A DNA stretch of 64,000 nt. Source: Gammaproteobacteria bacterium. GTDB lineage: Bacteria > Pseudomonadota > Gammaproteobacteria > GCA-001735895. Each line of letters starts with the position of its first letter. The first letter of the stretch is position 1. The position numbers and the translations under genes are program-made. The stretch covers positions 1 to 64,000 of the forward strand of contig JABHSO010000036.1 of NCBI GenBank assembly GCA_018669845.1. The letters are read 5' to 3'. Under the pieces are notes generated by a model, which saw nothing but the letters and a program-made list of their open reading frames with translations, did no database searches and had not been told where the DNA came from. Below are positions 55,933-64,000 of the stretch, one piece after another.

Positions 55933-57255
55933 CTATTGAACTTTGGCTTTTGTTTCTCCGTCTTTAAATCGAATATTGATAATATCATTTTGTTTTAACT
56001 GGCTGGCAGAACTGATGATCTGTTTGTTTTTACTGATAGCGGCATAACCGCGGGTAAGAGTTTTCAGGGGGCTCAGGTTATCCATTGTAGTTGCCAGCAG
56101 GCTAAACTGATGGTGGCAGTCTTCCATGCGATTATTCATGGACTGTATTAATTGATGGTTCAGGTTGTTTAACTGGTTTGTCAGTAATGGAATATTTGAT
56201 TCCGGGTTGTGATGTTTCAATTGCTCAAATGCCAGATGAAACTTGTTTTGGTTTTGTTGAAGTCGGTTAGCTTGAATGGCCTTTAGGCGCGATTGTGCAA
56301 ATATCAGGCGTTGTTTTAAGTTATCCATCGAACGTTCAGGATGAAAGCTTAAAATCCGTTCTTTTGAATTTAACAGGCTATCAGCTTTACTCTGTAAAAG
56401 TGACTGCATTTGAGTGGTTAAACGAGCTGACAGAATATCCAGCTGAGTCATAATCTCAAATTGATCCATGGTCACTGTTTCAGCTGCGACTGAGGGAGTA
56501 GGGGCTCTTACATCAGCAACAAAATCGGCGATAGTAAAGTCAATTTCATGACCTATGCCGGTGACAACTGGTATTTCAGAATCAAAAATAGCACGAGCAA
56601 CTGATTCTTCATTGAAACACCACAGGTCTTCCAGTGAACCTCCACCACGAATTAATAACAGAACATCACATTGAGCATGACGATTGGCTGATTCAATAGC
56701 CTGAATAATTTGAGCTGTTGCTGGTTCTCCCTGTACCGGGGTTGGATAAACTGTAACCTCACTGGAAGGTGATCGACGTTCAATGACACTCAGTGCATCA
56801 CGAATAGCAGCTCCACTGGCCGAGGTAATTAATCCTATATGACGAGCCTGGGCTGGGATTTTCTTTTTTTGATCGGTTGCAAACAGTCCTTCACTGGATA
56901 ACTGTTTTTTCAATGCTTCATATTGCTGCATCAATCGGCCAACACCGGCCTCTTCCATGTGATCAACAATCACCTGGAAATCACCACGGGCTTCATACAA
57001 AGTGACCTGAGCACGAATTAGAACCTGTTGCCCGTTTTCAGGTCGAAAAGCAACACGACCATTTCGGTTTTTAAACATAGCAGCGCGAAGTTGAGCGCGT
57101 TCATCTTTGATCGAAAAATACCAGTGACCGGAAGCCGGTTTAGCAAGATTTGATATTTCACCCTCTATCCAGATAGAGCCAATGCCTTTCTCCAACATGG
57201 TTTTGATTTCAAAATTAAGCGCAGAAACGCTCCAGATGGCTTCATTAATTTGCAT
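55933..57255 (-). CDS. xseA: Exodeoxyribonuclease VII large subunit
   Basis: 440 residues. The N-terminal OB fold (about 15-100) has IWIEGEISNLAKPASGHWYF. The catalytic region contains GLITSASGAAIRDAL, LIRGGGSLEDLWCFNEE and GHEIDFTIADFVADVRAPTP. A long coiled-coil C-terminal half binds the small subunit. It degrades single-stranded DNA from both ends with XseB, which is not in the window. Confidence 0.97.
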   Translation of the reverse strand: MQINEAIWSVSALNFEIKTMLEKGIGSIWIEGEISNLAKPASGHWYFSIKDERAQLRAAMFKNRNGRVAFRPENGQQVLIRAQVTLYEARGDFQVIVDHMEEAGVGRLMQQYEALKKQLSSEGLFATDQKKKIPAQARHIGLITSASGAAIRDALSVIERRSPSSEVTVYPTPVQGEPATAQIIQAIESANRHAQCDVLLLIRGGGSLEDLWCFNEESVARAIFDSEIPVVTGIGHEIDFTIADFVADVRAPTPSVAAETVTMDQFEIMTQLDILSARLTTQMQSLLQSKADSLLNSKERILSFHPERSMDNLKQRLIFAQSRLKAIQANRLQQNQNKFHLAFEQLKHHNPESNIPLLTNQLNNLNHQLIQSMNNRMEDCHHQFSLLATTMDNLSPLKTLTRGYAAISKNKQIISSASQLKQNDIINIRFKDGETKAKVQ

Positions 57256-57304
57256 ATTATTCTGGGGTTGGAGTGTAAAAAATAATTTAATCGGTACATC
57301 TAAA

Positions 57305-57323
57305 GTGTAAAGAATCTTTACAC
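57305..57323. promoter_or_regulatory. Perfect dyad upstream of the PEP-CTERM gene
   Basis: GTGTAAAG and CTTTACAC are exact inverse complements separated by AAT. The site lies in the divergent xseA / PEP-CTERM region, 134 bp before the PEP-CTERM ATG and 50 bp before xseA. It resembles a TyrR-type box (TGTAAA-N6-TTTACA) but has 5 bp between the half-sites. Confidence 0.5.
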
Positions 57324-57456
57324 AGTTAGGAATTATTTAAAACCCTAATCTATAAGTTGTTGAAATTACAAGTGAGTTTATATGTGGCATGGAAAGTGGC
57401 TTTGTTTAAGTATATTTATCGTGGTTTCTAAAACCTGTATTTTTGGGAGATATACA

Positions 57457-58278
57457 ATGTTTAAAAAAATTATTCTTTCGACGGCATTTTTAGCCGTGTC
57501 AATCAATTCTGCTTTTGCTATTACTATCAATAACTTTAGTGACTGGGGAATTCAATCTGATTTTTCAGCTGCTTCTGGTATTGATTCTATTGTCGAAGAT
57601 TATACTGGTGGTTCTAGTGGTTACTTAAATCCTGGTTATGGTGGGCAAAGTTATGATGCCGAGGCCATGTATGCTACCTGGGATTCATCATACCTCTATG
57701 TTGGTGTATTCACGGGTCGAGCACAAGACGCTGGTGGCTGGACAGCAGGTGATATCGCTTTAGACTTTGGCTCTGATGGGACCTATGAATATGGTTTAGT
57801 GACTTCCAGTGCAGTTGGCTCGAATACTGATGCTGATGGAATAGGTATTGCTGGTGAATTTTATAGTGTCACTACTGGTGACACTGGCTGGAACTGGGGT
57901 ATATGGTCTGAACCTGGAGTCGATGTTCCGCTAAACAGCCAGGGAACTATTGATTACAACCACCCTACATCAGTAAGAAGTGGCACATTGAAAGGAACCG
58001 ATAGCAATTTCTTATACAGTTCAATGAGTGGTTATAGTAATTCTGGTGTTGATGATCACTACTTTATTTCTGCTGCAATCGATTTAAGTTGGATCAATGC
58101 AGCTGATCTTGGAAAGGATGACCTAACTATCCATTGGGCAGCAAACTGTAACAATGATTTTATTATGCTTGATACCAGTACTTCAGTTCCAGAACCTTCA
58201 TCATTGTTACTAATGTCAGCTGGTTTCCTCGGTTTATTTGGTAGCCTGATCTCAAGAAGAAAAAGAAAGGTCAGCTAA
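57457..58278 (+). CDS. PEP-CTERM sorted secreted protein
   Basis: 273 residues from the ATG at 57457, which follows GGGAGA. An upstream in-frame ATG adds 25 residues that do not extend a signal peptide. The signal peptide is about 1-21 (SINSAFA-ITI). The body is rich in Gly, Ser, Asp and Tyr and beta-like (YATWDSSYLYVGVFTGR). The C-terminus has the sorting signal: VPEPSSLLLMSAGFLGLF then a basic RRKRK end. Exosortase would cleave and anchor or release it at the surface, often with exopolysaccharide. No exosortase gene is in this window. A terminator follows. Confidence 0.88.
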   Translation: MFKKIILSTAFLAVSINSAFAITINNFSDWGIQSDFSAASGIDSIVEDYTGGSSGYLNPGYGGQSYDAEAMYATWDSSYLYVGVFTGRAQDAGGWTAGDIALDFGSDGTYEYGLVTSSAVGSNTDADGIGIAGEFYSVTTGDTGWNWGIWSEPGVDVPLNSQGTIDYNHPTSVRSGTLKGTDSNFLYSSMSGYSNSGVDDHYFISAAIDLSWINAADLGKDDLTIHWAANCNNDFIMLDTSTSVPEPSSLLLMSAGFLGLFGSLISRRKRKVS

Positions 58279-58301
58279 ACGGCTGAATTTTTCAGATAAA
58301 T

Positions 58302-58332
58302 AAAAAAAGCCGCTTTATTAAGCGGTTTTTTG
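58302..58332 (+). terminator. Rho-independent terminator of the PEP-CTERM gene
   Basis: CCGCTT-TATT-AAGCGG extends through flanking A and T tracts (seven A, six T). It lies 23 bp after the stop. Confidence 0.9.
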
Positions 58333-58352
58333 TGTCCAAGACTATTATCGGG

Positions 58353-59868
<1,516 letters not shown>

Positions 59869-59871
59869 TAA

Positions 59872-61455
59872 ATGAACCTAAACCACGACCTGCATGATGA
59901 CAGGATACTGATTCTAGATTTTGGTTCTCAATACACCCAACTGATAGCACGACGTGTTCGTGAATTAGGGGTTTATTGTGAAATCTACCCCTGGGATATT
60001 GAAGTTGACCGTATTACTGCTTTTCTACCAAAAGGCATTATTCTGTCTGGTGGACCAGAATCGACGCTGGGTGATCTGACACCTGAAGCACCGTTAGAAA
60101 TACTGAAAATGAATATTCCAATCCTGGGTATTTGCTACGGCATGCAAACCTTAGCCAAACAACTGGGTGGCAAGGTTGAAAATACCGGCCATAGTGAATT
60201 TGGTTATGCTCAGGTTCGTGCTCGTGGCCATACCGAGTTGCTGAGAGATATTCAGGATCATGTCACTTCCGAAGGTCATGGCATGCTGGATGTGTGGATG
60301 TCACACGGAGATCGTGTTGCTGAAATGCCTGAAGGTTTTAAACTCATGTGCAGCACCGAATCTGCTCCAATTGCCGGAATGGCTGACGAAGAGCGCAGAA
60401 TCTATGGTTTGCAATTCCATCCGGAAGTGACTCATACACTTCAGGGCGGAGAAATTCTGGGTCGCTTTATCCATCAAATCTGTGAATGTGCCTCAGACTG
60501 GACCTCCGAAAATATCATTGAAAGTAATATTGAAAAAGTGCGTCAGCAGGTTGGTGATGGGCATGTCATTTTAGGACTCTCAGGTGGTGTGGATTCTTCA
60601 GTGGTTGCCGCGATGTTGCATAAGGCCATTGGTGATCAACTGACCTGTATTTTTGTAGATAATGGTTTGTTACGTCTGAAGGAAGGTGATCAGGTGATGG
60701 ATACCTTTGCCGAGCACATGGGCGTAAAAGTTATTCGTGTCGATGCTGAGGATCGCTTCTTAGGGAAGTTAAAAGGCATTACTGACCCAGAGCAAAAACG
60801 TAAGGTTATCGGTAATCTATTCATTGAAATTTTCGAAGAAGAAGCTCGTAAGCAAAATGATGCCAACTGGTTGGCTCAGGGAACTATCTATCCTGATGTT
60901 ATCGAGTCGGCTGGGGCATCTACCGGTAAAGCACATCTGATTAAATCGCATCATAATGTGGGTGGTTTACCGGATGATATGAAACTAAAACTGGTAGAAC
61001 CTTTGCGTGAACTGTTTAAGGATGAGGTCCGAAAAATAGGTGTTGAATTAGGATTACCACATGAAATGGTGTATCGCCATCCATTTCCGGGTCCCGGTCT
61101 TGGTGTAAGAATTTTAGGTGAAGTTAAAAAAGAATTCGCTGATCTGTTAAGGCTGGCTGACAATATCTTCATGGAAGAGCTGTGGAAACATGAACTTTAC
61201 GAAAAAACATCTCAGGCTTTTACCGTCTTCCTACCGGTAAAATCAGTAGGTGTAACCGGTGATGGTCGTCGCTATGATTATGTGGTGGCATTACGAGCGG
61301 TTGAAACCATTGATTTTATGACGGCTCGCTGGGCGCATTTACCGTATGAATTTCTTGATCATGTATCACGTAGAATCATGAATGAAATTGATGGTATTGC
61401 CCGGGTAACTTATGATATTTCTGGAAAACCTCCTGCGACTATTGAGTGGGAATAA
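59872..61455 (+). CDS. guaA: GMP synthase (glutamine-hydrolysing)
   Basis: 527 residues. A class I glutamine amidotransferase domain (about 10-205) has the nucleophile Cys in [15 protein letters not shown] and the HPE triad in [10 protein letters not shown]. The ATP-PPase domain contains the loop [19 protein letters not shown]. The dimerisation domain ends [17 protein letters not shown], the typical C-terminus. It converts XMP to GMP. Confidence 0.98.
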   Translation: MNLNHDLHDDRILILDFGSQYTQLIARRVRELGVYCEIYPWDIEVDRITAFLPKGIILSGGPESTLGDLTPEAPLEILKMNIPILGICYGMQTLAKQLGGKVENTGHSEFGYAQVRARGHTELLRDIQDHVTSEGHGMLDVWMSHGDRVAEMPEGFKLMCSTESAPIAGMADEERRIYGLQFHPEVTHTLQGGEILGRFIHQICECASDWTSENIIESNIEKVRQQVGDGHVILGLSGGVDSSVVAAMLHKAIGDQLTCIFVDNGLLRLKEGDQVMDTFAEHMGVKVIRVDAEDRFLGKLKGITDPEQKRKVIGNLFIEIFEEEARKQNDANWLAQGTIYPDVIESAGASTGKAHLIKSHHNVGGLPDDMKLKLVEPLRELFKDEVRKIGVELGLPHEMVYRHPFPGPGLGVRILGEVKKEFADLLRLADNIFMEELWKHELYEKTSQAFTVFLPVKSVGVTGDGRRYDYVVALRAVETIDFMTARWAHLPYEFLDHVSRRIMNEIDGIARVTYDISGKPPATIEWE

Positions 61456-61491
61456 TCCATAGATAACTCTACTTATACCGATGAGTACTGG

Positions 61492-61962
61492 ATGCAACTT
61501 GCGCTTGAACAGGCGCAGGTTGCAGCCGCTGAAAACGAAGTACCAGTAGGTGCTGTTCTGGTCAGCGAACAAAATGAATTACTGGCTGTTGGGCATAACC
61601 GGACTATCGGTAGCCATGATCCAACGGCACATGCTGAAATAATAGTATTGCGGCAAGCCGCTAAAAATAATAAAAACTATAGACTGATTAATACAACCCT
61701 GTACGTGACGCTTGAACCTTGTGTCATGTGTGTTGGTGCGTTGATTCATGCTCGTGTTAAAAAACTGGTGTATGGTGCTCAGGAATATAAAACAGGTGCC
61801 ATTCAAAGTGCCTGTCAGTTACTGGATGAAACCGTTTTCAATCACCAGATAGAAATAGAATCAGGGGTTTTACAACAACAGTGCGCAGACATTATGAGTA
61901 ATTTTTTTTCACGACGTCGTGCAGAAAAAAAACTAACCAAAAAGAATCGACTAAATGATTAA
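61492..61962 (+). CDS. tadA: tRNA-specific adenosine deaminase
   Basis: 156 residues. It converts A34 to inosine in tRNA-Arg(ACG). The zinc site is HAEIIVLRQAA with PCVMCVGALIHAR; DPTAHAEI holds the catalytic Glu. Family N-termini often read EYW-M before this start, and the same codons (GAG TAC TGG) precede this ATG. No start codon lies further upstream in frame. It follows guaA by 36 bp and overlaps the next gene by 8 bp. Confidence 0.95.
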   Translation: MQLALEQAQVAAAENEVPVGAVLVSEQNELLAVGHNRTIGSHDPTAHAEIIVLRQAAKNNKNYRLINTTLYVTLEPCVMCVGALIHARVKKLVYGAQEYKTGAIQSACQLLDETVFNHQIEIESGVLQQQCADIMSNFFSRRRAEKKLTKKNRLND

Positions 61963-62929
61963 AAAAATTCTGTTTAGCCATGTATTATTTTTGCTCATGT
62001 TAAGCCTGAACTTGAATGCTGCTGAGTTTGCTTTCAAATACCCTCGCTCAACGGTTGAAATGGAGTTACAAAAAGTTTCTGAACATGTGTATTACGTTCA
62101 GGGGGCAACGGGTGTCGCCACCGATAATCAGGGGTTTATTTCTAATGCGACAGTCATTATTGGTGAAAAAGGTATCACTATTATCGATGGACTGGGTTCA
62201 CCTTCTCTTGCTGAGCAATTATTATCATTAGTTAGAAATATATCAGATCAGCCTGTCATCAGAGTTATTACCACCCACTACCATGCTGACCATATTTATG
62301 GTTTGCAGGTTTTTGAAGATCTGGGTGCGAAAATCTATGCACCTTTTGGTGTTGATGAGTATTTAAATTCACAGGGTGCAGCTGACCGCATAGAGGAGCG
62401 TCGCTTTTCTCTTGACCCATGGGTGAATGAAAATACCCGGCTGGTTTATCCCGATGTATTGATTGAAGAATCATTTGTGATCAATGATGGTGATATAAAA
62501 CTAACCATCAATTACCTGGGAAAGGCTCATTCTGATGCAGATTTAACTATTCTAGTGGAACCTGATCAGGTTTTTATTAGTGGTGATGTGATTTTTGAAG
62601 GGCGTATTCCTTTTGTCGGAGACAGTGACTCCAAGGCCTGGCTTGAAACGCTCAATGAAATGGCCGGGAAAAAAGGTATTAAAGCACTGGTTCCGGGTCA
62701 TGGTGCACTGGCAACAGATCCTTTGCAGGCCATAAAACTAACTCGTGACTACCTTGCTTACCTGAGATTACATCTGGGTGAAGGTGTTGAAGAAATGATG
62801 AGTTTTGATGAACTCTATGACTCGATAGATTGGGCTCCTTTTGAAAATTTACCGGCTTTTGAACTGGGTAACAGAATTAATGCTTACCAGGTCTTTTTAG
62901 CACTGGAAAAAGAGTTGCTTGATAATTGA
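61955..62929 (+). CDS. Secreted metallo-beta-lactamase-fold hydrolase
   Basis: 324 residues. The signal peptide is about 1-22 (LNLNA-AEF). The MBL zinc motif is TTHYHADHIYG (HxHxDH), followed by the His of GKAHSDADL, the Asp of FISGDVIF and the His of VPGHGAL, so both metal sites look intact. Periplasmic MBL proteins of this shape are often annotated as SoxH-like or quinoprotein-relay hydrolases. The substrate is unknown. The start overlaps tadA by 8 bp. Confidence 0.88.
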   Translation: MIKKILFSHVLFLLMLSLNLNAAEFAFKYPRSTVEMELQKVSEHVYYVQGATGVATDNQGFISNATVIIGEKGITIIDGLGSPSLAEQLLSLVRNISDQPVIRVITTHYHADHIYGLQVFEDLGAKIYAPFGVDEYLNSQGAADRIEERRFSLDPWVNENTRLVYPDVLIEESFVINDGDIKLTINYLGKAHSDADLTILVEPDQVFISGDVIFEGRIPFVGDSDSKAWLETLNEMAGKKGIKALVPGHGALATDPLQAIKLTRDYLAYLRLHLGEGVEEMMSFDELYDSIDWAPFENLPAFELGNRINAYQVFLALEKELLDN

Positions 62930-63233
62930 CGGCACCAATTTTTAATCATAACCGCTGGAAACTGGTCATTAATCAGAAGCAGCAATAAACAATTCTCCAA
63001 ATAAATGATTTAGCCTACGTGGGTATTTTTATTACTTATCCATAATACCAACGTTGTAGCAAAAGTTGTATAACCCAACATCACGACTATATCTATAGCG
63101 AGCCCCAGTTGCTGCGCTATAATTGCTGGCAAGCTATGGCGTACCTTATTGAATGTTATTGCTTATGGTATTAATAGCTCCAGCACCTGAAATAATTGAA
63201 ATTACGATACGGCCAGGCACCAGGTTTTCAGGT
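62930..63233. other. 304-bp gap with nested inverted repeats
   Basis: No gene seen. TAATACCA (63043-63050) and TGGTATTA (63166-63173) form an outer inverted pair 115 bp apart. Inside it, TATAGCG and CGCTATA pair around 14 nt (about 63094-63121). It lies between the MBL gene and the convergent TRAP permease gene, so it may act as a terminator region or be a small palindromic element. Confidence 0.45.
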
Positions 63234-64000
63234 TTACTGAATAAGAGCCAGAGTGAGCCAGGGCCAGTAAGTGATAATTAGCACAGCCACAAGCAAAATT
63301 AGAAAGAAAGGAATAGTTGCCTTGTAAAGAGTCATCACTGGTTTTTTAAAACGATAACTGGCAATAAAAAGGTTCATGCCTACGGGCGGTGTAAAATAGC
63401 CTAATTGCATATTAGCCAGAAAGATAATACCCAGATGAACAGGGTGAATGCCGTAACCGACAGCAATAGGCAGGATAATCGGAACAATAATCACCAGAGC
63501 CGAAAATATATCCAGCATCATACCGAGTACCAGAAGAAAAATATTAAGTAATATCAGGAATGTAAGCTTGCTCTGGATATGTTCACGAATAAAGTCAAAC
63601 AGCCGTGATGGAACTTCTGTATCAATCAGGTAATTTGTTGATGCTAGAGATACTCCCAGAATAATCATGATGCCGCCGACCAGCATCATGGACTCTCTGA
63701 TAATACCTGGAAGTTGTTTGAGTTTAATTTCCCGCAACAGAAAAACTTCAACAACTAAAACATATAAAGCGGTAACTGAGGCAGCTTCTGAAACTGCAAA
63801 ATAACCGGAATAAATCCCCCCTAAAACCAGAAAAGGTAAAGGCAGTTCCCACTTGGCCTGTTTGATGGAAAGCCAGGCATCAGGATGTTTTTTGACTAAC
63901 TCCGGATTCTCTGTTCTGGGTTGTAACATGCTGTAGGTGCTGAGCATGAATAACATCAACAGGCCGGGTAAAGCCCCTGCGATAAACAGTTGATCGATAC
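63234..64000 (-). CDS. TRAP transporter large permease (DctM family), C-terminal part
   Basis: The frame is open to the right edge, giving about 254 residues of the C-terminal portion of a protein usually near 430. Several membrane helices are visible, with LFIAGALPGLLMLFML at the edge and NMQLGYFTPPVGMNLFIASY near the end, both typical of DctM. With a small permease and a binding protein it imports organic acids or related solutes by sodium or proton gradient. Substrate cannot be told. The internal codon near 63959 is not the start. Confidence 0.92.
   Translation of the reverse strand, partial: IDQLFIAGALPGLLMLFMLSTYSMLQPRTENPELVKKHPDAWLSIKQAKWELPLPFLVLGGIYSGYFAVSEAASVTALYVLVVEVFLLREIKLKQLPGIIRESMMLVGGIMIILGVSLASTNYLIDTEVPSRLFDFIREHIQSKLTFLILLNIFLLVLGMMLDIFSALVIIVPIILPIAVGYGIHPVHLGIIFLANMQLGYFTPPVGMNLFIASYRFKKPVMTLYKATIPFFLILLVAVLIITYWPWLTLALIQ

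Noticed and set aside
57384-57408. Sigma-54 -24/-12 promoter for the PEP-CTERM gene
   Set aside because: TGGCATG is a fair -24, but the GG to GC spacing is 11 bp instead of 10 and the -12 element reads TGGC, not TTGC.

Overview
The window is a chromosomal segment of an AT-leaning gammaproteobacterium. This is inferred from gene order: map-glnD beside rpsB-tsf-pyrH-frr-uppS-cdsA-dxr-rseP-bamA-skp-lpxD-fabZ-lpxA, surE-pcm-yqaA-nlpD-rpoS, a cbb3 oxidase cluster and moxR-DUF58-tgpA are all gammaproteobacterial arrangements. A PEP-CTERM protein, a cbb3 oxidase and a TRAP permease suggest an environmental, probably aquatic, low-oxygen-adapted organism. I cannot name the genus.

Layout. 1-900 is gene-poor and opens with what looks like an integron cassette end: an ORF tail followed by an attC-like hairpin at 135-221. 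902-3342 holds a DUF3192 protein and a membrane diguanylate cyclase. 4030-7449 is map-glnD on the minus strand. 7729-20717 is the long translation, isoprenoid and outer-membrane biogenesis run on the plus strand. It stops at lpxA, without the usual lpxB-rnhB-dnaE. 20842-26355 encodes a 1653-residue secreted beta-propeller/FN3/TPR/transglutaminase-like protein and a small TPR partner. 26375-28092 is tsaB-truD.

28115-37818 is the cbb3 respiratory block: ccoNOQP, a small CxxC membrane protein, ccoG, ccoH and a SafE-like gene on the minus strand, a YIP1-family gene, and ccoI-ccoS on the plus strand. 38021-43325 has an Smr protein, surE-pcm-yqaA-nlpD-rpoS and a formylglycine-generating-enzyme-like protein. 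43647-52366 has phoH, nnr-tsaE-amiC, and moxR-DUF58-tgpA. 52492-57255 has DUF2892, a universal stress protein, gltA, an unknown secreted protein and xseA. 57457-62929 has the PEP-CTERM protein, guaB-guaA, tadA and a secreted metallo-beta-lactamase-fold protein. A TRAP large permease runs off the right edge.

The most unusual non-coding signal is a dispersed family of short repeats built from roughly 9-bp CACGAAG-type units at four intergenic loci. At two of them the repeats face each other as the ends of a 150-180 bp inverted structure. The most unusual coding signal is the giant propeller-TPR-transglutaminase gene with its small partner. Other signals worth testing are an 18-bp palindrome lying exactly in the promoter spacer of the DUF2892 gene, a perfect dyad upstream of the PEP-CTERM gene, a long Ala/Lys/Glu tail on ribosomal protein S2, and repeated TTG starts in essential genes.
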